Below, piece by piece: positions 18,514 through 26,984 of a DNA stretch of 64,000 nucleotides (position 1 is the first letter of the stretch; each line of letters opens with the position of its first letter). The stretch is from Shewanella profunda (GTDB taxonomy: Bacteria > Pseudomonadota > Gammaproteobacteria > Enterobacterales > Shewanellaceae). Location of the stretch: assembly GCF_023283765.1 (NCBI RefSeq), contig NZ_JAKILG010000009.1:1-64000 (forward strand). Direction: 5' to 3'. The notes under the pieces are model-generated. The model made no database searches, was not told the DNA's origin, and worked only from the letters and a program-made list of their open reading frames with translations. Position numbers and translations under genes: made by a program.

Positions 18514-19863
18514 TTAGACAGGAATGCGGATCCTAAAAAGAGCCCCTTCTAAATGACTTTCCTCAATGTAGAGTGTACCGCCATAACTGTGAACGATTTC
18601 ATCACATACCGCTAAACCAATGCCTTGGCCTGGAGATTGAGTATCGGCACGTACGCCGCGTTGGATTATCTTTTGGCGCAGCGTCTCTTCTACACCGGGC
18701 CCATCATCCTCGACGATTAATTCAAATTCGCCCTGTGCATTAAAATGTGCACTGAGTTGCACTTGGCTAATGCATAGACGAAAAGCATTTTCCATTAAGT
18801 TTCCACACAGTTCCATTAGGTCACCTTTGTTACCCGGAAACTGTAAGTTAGGGGCTATCTTTGCGGTAAATTTAACTTGTTTATCGCGGTAAATTTTAAA
18901 TAGCATCTGCGAAAGTTGATCAACCACTGGTGCTATAGCGGTCTGCTCTTGTTTCAGCCCTTGACGGCCGAGCATAGCGCGCTTGAGCTGATATTTAACG
19001 AGTTGATCCATTTGGCTTATCTGCTCCATAATTTTTTCATTAGCAGATTGCTTGCTCAAGCTAGTGTCGTCGGTGATAGCATGGACAGCTGCAAGGCGAG
19101 TTTTGAGACTGTGGGCCAAGTCATTCATCGCATTTTGATAGCGTTGTTGCTGGGCGCTTGATTGTTGCAACATTTGGTTAAGTGCTTGAGTTACTCCTTC
19201 TAACTCAACAGGGTAACCATCTGATAGGGATTTAGTTTTACCTTGATTTATCGATTGCAACTCATTCTTCATAAGCACCAGTGGGCGCATTCCCCAATAG
19301 GCAGCACTCACGAGTAAGATCAAGGCCAATGCCAACACCATGGCTAAGCGAATATAAGTTCGCTTGCTGAATTTACTGTATTCCTGTTCGAGTTTCGCGG
19401 CATCTTTCATCACCAACAGGTTATAGTGTACGCCTGCAATTTCTACGGCGAGTAAATAGACAAAGTAGCCTCTTTCATCGGCCATGGTTAAGTAATAGGG
19501 GGGGGAATCGTTACGGATCTCATTAAAACGTTCGCAGGTATCAAATAAACCACGATCTACTGCGAGTGATGATGTCCATACTTGTTTGAATTTGTCATCG
19601 CAACTGGCAATCACATAACGCTCTTGCTTATTATTTTCTTCCAGCCAAGCACTGGTATCAGGGATGAGATCATGTTCCCTTAACTCTGCGGCAACTTGAG
19701 GTATTTCAGCAATGAGTTGGGCGGTTTCTTCGTTATAACTATTTTGCGCATGCAGAATATTGACCATCCACGCTAAGCCAAACCCCACTAAAGTGATTAT
19801 TGATAGTGAGGTGAGAAACATCCGAGTGAGCAGGCGTTTCTTAAATGTAAATTTTAGTTGCAT
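18514..19863 (-). CDS. phoQ: PhoQ-like sensor histidine kinase
   Basis: Membrane histidine kinase, 449 residues. TM1 is about 14-36, a periplasmic domain about 37-170, and TM2 about 173-192, followed by a HAMP-like linker. The dimerisation segment NDLAHSLKTRLAAV resembles PhoQ DLTHSLKTPLAV, and the ATPase has N-box NLMENAF, G1 VEDDGPGV and G2 GQGIGLAV. The periplasmic domain lacks the long acidic cluster of enterobacterial PhoQ and carries two Cys (SCDDK and DTCERF). It overlaps phoP by 10 bases. The orthology call is moderate; the signal cannot be read off. Confidence 0.82.
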   Translation of the reverse strand: MQLKFTFKKRLLTRMFLTSLSIITLVGFGLAWMVNILHAQNSYNEETAQLIAEIPQVAAELREHDLIPDTSAWLEENNKQERYVIASCDDKFKQVWTSSLAVDRGLFDTCERFNEIRNDSPPYYLTMADERGYFVYLLAVEIAGVHYNLLVMKDAAKLEQEYSKFSKRTYIRLAMVLALALILLVSAAYWGMRPLVLMKNELQSINQGKTKSLSDGYPVELEGVTQALNQMLQQSSAQQQRYQNAMNDLAHSLKTRLAAVHAITDDTSLSKQSANEKIMEQISQMDQLVKYQLKRAMLGRQGLKQEQTAIAPVVDQLSQMLFKIYRDKQVKFTAKIAPNLQFPGNKGDLMELCGNLMENAFRLCISQVQLSAHFNAQGEFELIVEDDGPGVEETLRQKIIQRGVRADTQSPGQGIGLAVCDEIVHSYGGTLYIEESHLEGALFRIRIPV

Positions 19864-20528
19864 GGCAGGTTGAATTTATATCCTTGGCCACGAATCGTCA
19901 CGATAGGGTTATCTATGCCATCTCGGGTGAGTTTTTTGCGCAGACGACTCACCATGACTTCAATCGTATTGGGATCGCCTTCTTTATCTCCATAAATCAC
20001 ATCTAATAGTCGTTGCTTGGCGACAACCTCATGGCAGTGACGCATTAAATATTCAAGAATTAAATATTCAAAAGCGGTGACTTCCATTACTTCATCGGCA
20101 AGAGTGACTTGTTTGGCCGCGAGATCAAGTTTTAACTCACCACTCGTGATGACAGGTTTAACAAATCCAGCACTACGGCGTACTAAAGCATCTAACCTAG
20201 CAACAAGCTCTTCTTTTTGAAAAGGTTTTACTAAGTAATCGTCGGCACCTGCATTGAGGCCTTCGACTTTATCTTGCCAGTTTACTCGTGCGGTTAAAAT
20301 CAGAATGGGTGCTTTGAGTTCAGCCTCACGCAGTTGTTGGATCAGGCTGATCCCATCTTGATCTGGCAAGCCTAAGTCAACAATAGCAACGTCGATGGGA
20401 TAATTGGTTGCTTGATAAAAACCTTCTTTCGCCGTGAGAGCAACTTGTACCTGATTACCTAAATCGCTTAATTGTACTTTTAGATGGTGGGACAGAATAA
20501 CATCATCTTCAACAACCAAAATTCTCAT
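19854..20528 (-). CDS. phoP: PhoP-like OmpR-family response regulator
   Basis: Receiver plus winged-helix DNA-binding regulator, 224 residues. MRILVVEDD starts the receiver, the phospho-acceptor Asp lies in AIVDLGLPDQDG, TARVNWQDKVE and KPFQKEEL complete it, and the C-terminus ends VTIRGQGYKFNLP. The phrases VDLGLPD, WQDKVE and LTAFEY match E. coli PhoP closely. I start at ATG 20528, where GAGG lies 10 bases upstream; a Met three codons earlier has the GAGG too close. It is followed by phoQ with a 10-base overlap. Confidence 0.87.
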   Translation of the reverse strand: MRILVVEDDVILSHHLKVQLSDLGNQVQVALTAKEGFYQATNYPIDVAIVDLGLPDQDGISLIQQLREAELKAPILILTARVNWQDKVEGLNAGADDYLVKPFQKEELVARLDALVRRSAGFVKPVITSGELKLDLAAKQVTLADEVMEVTAFEYLILEYLMRHCHEVVAKQRLLDVIYGDKEGDPNTIEVMVSRLRKKLTRDGIDNPIVTIRGQGYKFNLPCN

Positions 20529-20603
20529 AATACTCATGCCTCGACGTCGATTAGGCTCAGTTTACGTAAATTACCCACTAGAGCCAAATATTGTCTTATC
20601 CTA

Positions 20604-20620
20604 TCTAAGATGAACTTAAC
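20604..20620 (-). promoter_or_regulatory. Weak direct repeat upstream of phoP
   Basis: On the minus strand GTTAAG-N5-CTTAGA lies about 76-92 bases upstream of phoP. The hexamer spacing is like that of PhoP/PmrA-type direct-repeat boxes, but the match is poor, so autoregulation is only a guess. Confidence 0.2.
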
Positions 20621-20696
20621 CTAGGCTGACCGAGGTTAATCACTGATTAAAATAAGTACTAATATATTGTCTTAAAAGGGATTCGAGTGCTTAACG

Positions 20697-21056
20697 CTAA
20701 TGGATGGATGAAGTGCCCCAATAGGATTTCTGTCTCCTTAGTCGCAATATGCCGTTAAAACAGAAGATTGCGCCTAAGGTAAATAGCATTACAGCGCCCA
20801 TAATCACCGCTAATCTTATCCAAGGTGTGCCGTGGGCTATTCGTATTTGTATTGCATCAATGACGGTAACGCCCCAAACCGCAAAAACACTGACAAATAA
20901 AACCGCTTGCAGTAACCGCATTATGAGGCTGTGTTTAATTAATATCCCAAGTGGCGCTAGCGCAAATACGCCAGCTAAATATAGTTGATCATAACGTAGA
21001 AAATGTGCGCTCAGCAGCCAATAAGCGGCAATTATCCAAATGGTTCTCCACCACAT
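20697..21056 (-). CDS. Four-TM membrane protein of unknown function
   Basis: 119 residues, mostly hydrophobic, with about four TM segments (near 5-15/20-38, 46-66 and 80-102) and a basic C-terminal tail (RLRRQKSYWG). I do not recognise a family. It lies upstream of phoPQ on the same strand, about 170 bases away, with no visible terminator between, so a loose co-transcription with phoPQ is possible. No catalytic motif is visible. Confidence 0.6.
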   Translation of the reverse strand: MWWRTIWIIAAYWLLSAHFLRYDQLYLAGVFALAPLGILIKHSLIMRLLQAVLFVSVFAVWGVTVIDAIQIRIAHGTPWIRLAVIMGAVMLFTLGAIFCFNGILRLRRQKSYWGTSSIH

Positions 21057-21169
21057 GTTATTTCTCCATAGTGTTGGGACTAAAAAATTTTAGCTAATGT
21101 AGCGAGAAATGAAGTTTCATTCCATTCGCATGTTCACATTTATGGACATCACGCTTTATTGTTATATAA

Positions 21170-21203
21170 ATAAAAACGCCACAGTCAGCTGTGGCATTTT
21201 TAT
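21170..21203 (-). terminator. Terminator of the DAACS symporter gene
   Basis: ATAAAAA-GCCACAG and CTGTGGC-TTTTTAT pair (one mismatch) around a 4-base loop, just after the symporter stop on the minus strand. Confidence 0.85.
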
Positions 21204-21228
21204 TAAGCACTATGTCGTAAACATGGGG

Positions 21229-22554
21229 TTATTTTTTCGAGTTATCCAGTAGATGTACTTGCTCATCAAAACTTCGGGCAACTTTTCCCGCTTGAGTGTC
21301 ATTAAACACCGCCTCGTTAAATTCCCCTTCAGATTTTGCAATCACCACAGTTGCAACGCAGTCACCCGTTACGTTAACTGCAGTACGCACCATATCGAGT
21401 AAGCGATCAACGCCAATAATTAATGCTATACCTTCTACGGGTAAACCCACTTGATTTAGCACCATAGCCAACATGATAAGACCGACACCGGGTACGCCAG
21501 CAGTCCCAATGGATGCAAGTGTTGCCGTTACTACAACGGCTGCATAATCGGTCAGCGTTAATTCGATCCCAAATACTTGGGCGATAAATACTGTCGCTAC
21601 ACCTTGCATAATCGCGGTGCCATCCATATTGATGGTAGCGCCTAGGGGGAGGGTGAAAGAGGCTATTTTATTATCAACACCTAATCTGTGCTCAGAAGCT
21701 TCGATTGTAATAGGCAGCGTTGCATTTGAACTTGCCGTTGAAAATGCAAAGAGTTGCACATCACGCATCTTGCGAATAAAGATTAACGGGTTTAGCCCCG
21801 ATAAAATTTTGAGTAAAGTTGGGTAGACAACAAAGGCATGGACTAACAATACAACGAGTACCACAAAGAAGTACTTTACTACGCTTCCAAAAGTCTCAAG
21901 ACCTAAGGTTAATGCCAGTTTACCCATCAGCGCAAATACACCGTAAGGTGCTAACTGCATAATTAAGGTAACGACGCGCATTATCACTTCATTTAGGTCT
22001 TCAAATAAAACAGCAATACGCTTACCTCGCTCACCAATATGTGCAATGGCAAAGCCGAAAATCACTGCAAATATAATAATTTGTAGCATATTTCCTTCGC
22101 TCATAGCTTGCATCGGATTGGTTGGCACTATGCTAATTAATACATCCGCCAGTCCTGGTGAATCCTTAGCAACGTAGTGCATTTTTTCTGTCGCTAATGA
22201 TGCACTACCGGGATGAACAACCACAGCACTGATAATTGCCAGTATTAAAGCAATTGCGGTTGTAAATAAATAAAAGGCTAATGTTTTGCCACCTAATCGG
22301 CCTAGTTTTGATGGTTCACTGAGGGAACAAGTCCCACAAACCAGAGAAATAAACACTAAAGGTACCACTAACATTTTTAAGCTAGAGATAAAAATAGTGC
22401 CGACAACATGCAAAAAACCTTCAGTTATATAATCTTTAACGAAAGCGCTTTCTGGGAAAAAATTACGAAGTAAAAGCCCAAATAAAATACCGCTTGCCAT
22501 ACCTAGCAGAATTTTACTTGTGAGACCGAGTTTATTTTTAAGCGAGGTTGCCAT
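21229..22554 (-). CDS. Dicarboxylate/amino acid:cation symporter (DAACS family)
   Basis: Secondary transporter taking up glutamate/aspartate or C4-dicarboxylates with Na+ or H+. The 441 residues from ATG 22554 (MATSLKNKLGLTSK) follow AGGA 7 bases upstream; the longer frame from 22620 adds a hydrophilic tail with no ribosome site. Conserved family blocks are visible: the re-entrant loop SSNATLPITIEAS, TLPLGATINMDGTA, and GTAGVPGVGLIML. The DAACS family is clear; the exact substrate is not. Monocistronic, with its own terminator. Confidence 0.88.
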   Translation of the reverse strand: MATSLKNKLGLTSKILLGMASGILFGLLLRNFFPESAFVKDYITEGFLHVVGTIFISSLKMLVVPLVFISLVCGTCSLSEPSKLGRLGGKTLAFYLFTTAIALILAIISAVVVHPGSASLATEKMHYVAKDSPGLADVLISIVPTNPMQAMSEGNMLQIIIFAVIFGFAIAHIGERGKRIAVLFEDLNEVIMRVVTLIMQLAPYGVFALMGKLALTLGLETFGSVVKYFFVVLVVLLVHAFVVYPTLLKILSGLNPLIFIRKMRDVQLFAFSTASSNATLPITIEASEHRLGVDNKIASFTLPLGATINMDGTAIMQGVATVFIAQVFGIELTLTDYAAVVVTATLASIGTAGVPGVGLIMLAMVLNQVGLPVEGIALIIGVDRLLDMVRTAVNVTGDCVATVVIAKSEGEFNEAVFNDTQAGKVARSFDEQVHLLDNSKK

Positions 22555-22773
22555 GGGGGTTCCTGTGTGTTTTTTGTACTTTCTATTTTTGGCGTTAACA
22601 AGCCTAACAAGAAAATGCACAAGATGAAATGAGATTTAACGTTAAGTTTATGTGCACATTGTTAAATAAAATAATTTATCGGTGAGTAATTTCCGTGAAA
22701 ATTGTGTAATGTTGTCCTATAAGTTATAAGCGTCAATCTTGGTATTATCATCTGAGTAACAGGGAGCCTGACA

Positions 22774-25215
22774 ATGAAGTCAGCGTATAAGGTTTTTCTT
22801 GTAGGATTATGTTCACTTTTTTTAGTCGCATGTGGTGGTGGAGGCAGTATTTCCGATGATGGTGGCGGTTCTACCCCGACGCCAGGTGTAGTTACTGTCA
22901 CCCTTAGCATTTCTAATGCAGACATCTCTGCTTTAGCGCCTGCAGAAGTATCAGCCAAAGTTGTTGATTCAAAGCTAGGTGCTTTGGCTGGTGAACTAGT
23001 GACCTTTACACTGAGCAATTCCAACATTGGGTCCTTTGATCCTAGTGCAGCAACGGCATTAACGAATAGTGAGGGTGTTGCGACTATTATTTTAAATACT
23101 GCAACTATTGCTGGGGCTGGTACCGTCACAGGCAAAGTTGACACCGGAGAGTCCGGTAAAATTGGTTTTGTTATGAAAGGAGATGGCGGAGAAGCTGGCG
23201 GTGGAGCACAGGTTAACTTAGCTTTAACTGATGCAACTGGTTTGCCCATTCAAACAATTACGTCTTTGAATCCTGGTAAGTTGACTGCAACTATTACGGG
23301 TATTAATAAACCTACGATAGTCACTTTTGATAATGATATTGGAGACCTCCCAATTAAAACTGCGGTGACAAATAGTCAGGGCACAGCAAGTGTTGATATC
23401 TATGCAGGTAATACTTTAGGTGCAGGAACTATTGTTGCCTCTTTAGCAAGTGGTGAAAAAGGTAGTACAGTAGTGGTTGTAGGTGCTACAAATGTTGTCA
23501 TGGGTAGTGGAAGTCCTTTTGTTGCTGGTAAAGCAAGTGTTAGTACTAGTGATTTAACCGCAGGTGGTACCGCGACTATTTCTGTTGTGATTCAGGACGA
23601 TCAAGGTAAGCCCTTTACTCAACCTGTTGATGTTAATTTTTCCTCGGCTTGTTCAACTAAATCATCACCAGAAGCAATAATAAGTTCACCCGTACCTTCT
23701 GTGAATGGTGTTGCCACAACAACTTATCTTGCAAAGGGCTGTGTCGGAGATGACCCTATTAATGTGACTGCTAACGCAGGTGGATTAAATCTTTCTGCTA
23801 CAGGCACTATTAAAGTGCTTCCTGCTAGCGTGGGAAGCATTATATTTATGTCTGCGACACCGCAAAATATCGCCATTTTAGGAACCGGTGGCTCAGAATC
23901 TTCTGAAGTCAAATTTAAGGTACTTGATACAAATAGTAATCCGGTAAGTAACCAGTTAGTAAACTTTAGTTTGAACACCACGACAGGAGGCATAGTGCTT
24001 GACCCATCAAGTGCGACGACTAACAATCAAGGTATTGTTCAGACAGTTGTAAGAACGGGGACTGTTGCTACTTCGGTAAGGGTTACAGGCGCTATCGCAG
24101 GTTCTTCGCCAGTTATTTCAAGTCAATCAAGTCAGCTAATTATCTCTACAGGGATACCTGATCAAGACAGCTTTTCGCTTTCGGCAACAGTCTTGAATGC
24201 AGAAGGCTGGGATGTTGATGGTACTAAAGTTACTGTTACCGCACGCTTGGCTGATGCATTCAATAACCCTGTACCAGATGGAACAACAGTCTCCTTTACC
24301 ACTGAAGGTGGTTCAATTGAAGATGCTTGTCAGACAGTTAAAGGTACTTGTAGTGTCGTTTGGACCAGTCAGTTGACTAGGCCTGCAGGACAGTCCCTTA
24401 TTGACGCTACAGGCGCATTAATTCGCAATCCTGTTGCAACTCTCGCACCTAACTTAGGTAATTACTATGGCCAAAAATATGGTGGTAGGGCAACTATTAC
24501 TGCTACTGCGATTGGCGAAGAATCCTTTCCAGATCTAAATGGTAACGGCCGCTTTGACTCTTCTGAAGTGACAGCTTTTTTAACTCAAAAAGATGTTAGC
24601 GGTAAGCCATTTGATTTGGATGATGCTTTTAATGATTATAACGAAGATGGCTTTTTTAATCCTCAGCAAGCAGGTGGGCAAATTGGTGGAGAATTAGAAG
24701 AGTTAATCGATTTTAATTCCAATGGTGTTTTTGATGTAAAAGATGACAAATATAATGGTGTACTTTGCTCTGAGCCTGCACATGCAGCCTGTGCTGATGG
24801 AATTACAAATTCTAAATCTCTCTATGTTAGAGGTAGTTTAGTTTTAGTCATGTCAGGTAGTACAGCTTATGCAACGCCTATAAGCGATGTGCTTATCGAT
24901 GATAGTTACAGTATAAGTAAAGATCAAAGCATTGATATTGTTGGCAAAGGTGCTGCTACTGTTTACTTCACTATATCTGACTTACATAACCAGCAAATGC
25001 CTGCAGGTAGTGTTGTTAGATTTAAAGCGAGTGCGGGTTCTGTTGCAAGTACCGCTCAATATATTTGGCCAAGTAGTAACTATAATGCGGGACGTGAGTT
25101 TAGCGTGACACTCAAAGGTGAAGAACAGCCTAATACAGGTACCTTTATTGTTGAGGTTGAAACACCAGGTGGGTTAGTTACTTCGGTGCTTTCTATTCCA
25201 ATTAAAATTAACTAA
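22774..25215 (+). CDS. Large lipoprotein with tandem Ig-like (Big-1/invasin-type) domains and Ca-binding-like motifs
   Basis: Predicted surface or periplasmic lipoprotein of 813 residues. The N-terminus MKSAYKVFLVGLCSLFLVAC is a signal peptide with lipobox LVAC, followed by a Gly-rich spacer. Then come four or five Ig-like Big-1 domains of about 90-100 residues; repeated landmarks include AEVSAKVVDSK, VTFTLSNSN, NSEGVATI, NSQGTASV and NNQGIVQT. Three Asp/Asn-rich loops (DLNGNGRFD at 587, DYNEDGFFN at 621, DFNSNGVFD at 646) resemble calcium-binding EF-hand or dockerin loops. Codon use is AT-rich compared with neighbours. A role in adhesion or envelope structure is inferred, not shown. Confidence 0.8.
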   Translation: MKSAYKVFLVGLCSLFLVACGGGGSISDDGGGSTPTPGVVTVTLSISNADISALAPAEVSAKVVDSKLGALAGELVTFTLSNSNIGSFDPSAATALTNSEGVATIILNTATIAGAGTVTGKVDTGESGKIGFVMKGDGGEAGGGAQVNLALTDATGLPIQTITSLNPGKLTATITGINKPTIVTFDNDIGDLPIKTAVTNSQGTASVDIYAGNTLGAGTIVASLASGEKGSTVVVVGATNVVMGSGSPFVAGKASVSTSDLTAGGTATISVVIQDDQGKPFTQPVDVNFSSACSTKSSPEAIISSPVPSVNGVATTTYLAKGCVGDDPINVTANAGGLNLSATGTIKVLPASVGSIIFMSATPQNIAILGTGGSESSEVKFKVLDTNSNPVSNQLVNFSLNTTTGGIVLDPSSATTNNQGIVQTVVRTGTVATSVRVTGAIAGSSPVISSQSSQLIISTGIPDQDSFSLSATVLNAEGWDVDGTKVTVTARLADAFNNPVPDGTTVSFTTEGGSIEDACQTVKGTCSVVWTSQLTRPAGQSLIDATGALIRNPVATLAPNLGNYYGQKYGGRATITATAIGEESFPDLNGNGRFDSSEVTAFLTQKDVSGKPFDLDDAFNDYNEDGFFNPQQAGGQIGGELEELIDFNSNGVFDVKDDKYNGVLCSEPAHAACADGITNSKSLYVRGSLVLVMSGSTAYATPISDVLIDDSYSISKDQSIDIVGKGAATVYFTISDLHNQQMPAGSVVRFKASAGSVASTAQYIWPSSNYNAGREFSVTLKGEEQPNTGTFIVEVETPGGLVTSVLSIPIKIN

Positions 25216-25237
25216 CTTTGAATGTTTATATCCTCGT

Positions 25238-25264
25238 AAAAAGAGCACTTAGGGTGCTCTTTTT
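25238..25264. terminator. Bidirectional terminator lipoprotein / astB
   Basis: AAAAAGAGCAC, loop TTAGG, GTGCTCTTTTT: an 11-bp perfect stem between convergent genes. Confidence 0.9.
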
Positions 25265-25319
25265 ATTTTAAAGTCGAGGTTTATTATGACGCACTGCTAA
25301 ACATTAGGACCATTTAAAC

Positions 25320-26654
25320 CTACCTCTGGAACTGGTAAACACTGCCTAGTTTCATGATCTGTGTAAGTTCATCCAGCGCGGTACGTGATTCAATAATCAG
25401 TTGCGGATCGGCTAAATCTTGGGTGGTTAATTTGTCACGGTAATGTTTTTCTACCCAAGAATTTAAGCGGGTGAATAAGGCATCATTCATTAGGGTATGT
25501 TGATTGACCGCGGTAACTTCTGTTTCATTCATGGCAACACGTAAGCGCAAACAGGCGGGGCCTCCCCCATTTTGCATGCTTTGCTTAACATCAAAGTAAA
25601 GGATTTGCTTGATTGGCGTATTTAACGTTAATAACTCATTTAAATAAGCAAATACGGCAGGATTTTCTTGGCAATCGGTTGGGGCAATAATGGCCATTTC
25701 GCCTGAGGGTAGCGTGATAATTTGCGTATTGAATAAATAACTTTTCACTGCATCCTTAATCGCGACTTTTGCCGTTGGCACTTCAATGAAATATAGCTCA
25801 GTGTCCATCTTTCGTTTGATTTCATCGATTTTACTCTGGGTATTTAAAAATGCTTGCTCATGATAGAAAAGCACATTTTGGTTACCGACAGCGATAACAT
25901 CGTTATGGAATACACCTTGGTCAATGACATCAGGGTTTTGCTGGATGAAGACGCAGTTATCTTCTTCAAGCTGATGTAAACGCGCGATTGCCATTGACGC
26001 TTCTAAAGTTTGTCTGGCAGGATATTTTTGCGGTTTAGGTGCGTTCGGATTAGTCGCTTCTTGTCCATAAACAAACAGTTCAACGCCAGCATACCCGTAT
26101 TCTTGGCAAAGGCGAGTGTGGTTTGCTGCGCCTTCGTCACCGAAGCTATTATGTTCAGGCAAGTGATTATGGTGATGAAAATAGTGGGGATCGCTGAAAG
26201 TTGCTGTTAAGATGCGCCCCGTTGTAATGGGTTCGATGCTGCGATGTAGCTTATCGACCAAATTTGCTGGGGTAAAATGCAGTTTGCCGTCGCGGGTGTC
26301 TGCGCTGGGGGAAACCGTTGCGGCATTAGCCGTCCACATGCTGGAGGCACTGCAACAGGCGTTCAGTAGTGCTGGTACCTCTTTAGCGGCTTGTTGTATT
26401 ACATTTGCATCTGAACCTGAAAAACCAATTCGGCGCAATGTGTAGAGGTCTGGGCGCTCTTGAGGGGCTAATATTCCTTGAACCATGCCCATATCGGCCA
26501 GTGCTTTGGCTTTTTGGAGTCCTTGTTTTGCAGCAGCTTTGGGGTTGGAAACTAAGGCGGCATTGCTAAGTGAGGCGACATTGCCAAAAGACAACCCTGC
26601 GTAATTGTGTGTTGGTCCAACGAGTCCATCAAAATTCGCTTCAAAGTGCTTCAT
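25320..26654 (-). CDS. astB: N-succinylarginine dihydrolase
   Basis: Second step of the arginine succinyltransferase (AST) pathway: N2-succinylarginine to succinylornithine, CO2 and two ammonia. The 444 residues match E. coli AstB (447). It starts [24 protein letters not shown]; the catalytic Cys368 sits in [14 protein letters not shown], the counterpart of Cys365, and [14 protein letters not shown] carries the active-site His. It stands alone; the other AST genes (astA, astC, astD) are not in this window. Convergent with the Ig-like lipoprotein gene. Confidence 0.95.
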   Translation of the reverse strand: MKHFEANFDGLVGPTHNYAGLSFGNVASLSNAALVSNPKAAAKQGLQKAKALADMGMVQGILAPQERPDLYTLRRIGFSGSDANVIQQAAKEVPALLNACCSASSMWTANAATVSPSADTRDGKLHFTPANLVDKLHRSIEPITTGRILTATFSDPHYFHHHNHLPEHNSFGDEGAANHTRLCQEYGYAGVELFVYGQEATNPNAPKPQKYPARQTLEASMAIARLHQLEEDNCVFIQQNPDVIDQGVFHNDVIAVGNQNVLFYHEQAFLNTQSKIDEIKRKMDTELYFIEVPTAKVAIKDAVKSYLFNTQIITLPSGEMAIIAPTDCQENPAVFAYLNELLTLNTPIKQILYFDVKQSMQNGGGPACLRLRVAMNETEVTAVNQHTLMNDALFTRLNSWVEKHYRDKLTTQDLADPQLIIESRTALDELTQIMKLGSVYQFQR

Positions 26655-26984
26655 TGCTTATCCTTGTGATAGGGAAAGTTATTATTTGTTCATCTGGTCC
26701 CTGAGGGGACTCAGTATACTGAAGCTTTTCGAGTGCACAAGCGGACGGTTTTGTGCTCAAAGCGACTTTTTGACGATAAATGCATAACTATTTCTTGCTT
26801 GCTGGCAAATAATGAAATATTAGTTTTTAATTACGCATATTATATTTTTACATTTTTTCAACTTTGATTAAAAAGTGACTCGCTGGTACATATAAAAGAG
26901 GGATTAACTTGAAACTATCAGTACAACCCTCTATATATGGTGCCAATTTCCACCTTCTTGAGATTTTTTGGCGCAAATTAAACT
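26655..26984. promoter_or_regulatory. astB/topA divergent control region
   Basis: These 330 bases carry no gene. The topA side has a readable sigma70 promoter (26909-26937). The astB side has an AT-rich stretch with a poor ArgR-box-like sequence, TGCATAACTATTTC at 26781-26794, matching 10 of 14 positions of TGAATAATTATTCA. ArgR control of astB is plausible but not demonstrated. Confidence 0.45.
26909..26937 (+). promoter_or_regulatory. Candidate sigma70 promoter of topA
   Basis: TTGAAA at 26909-26914 and TATATA at 26932-26937 are separated by 17 bases, predicting a transcript start near 26944 and a leader of about 40 bases before the topA ATG. Confidence 0.5.

Noticed and set aside
22662-23249. 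195-codon minus-strand frame over the start of the lipoprotein gene
   Set aside because: Antisense to the signal peptide and first Ig-like domain; Pro/Val-rich shadow.
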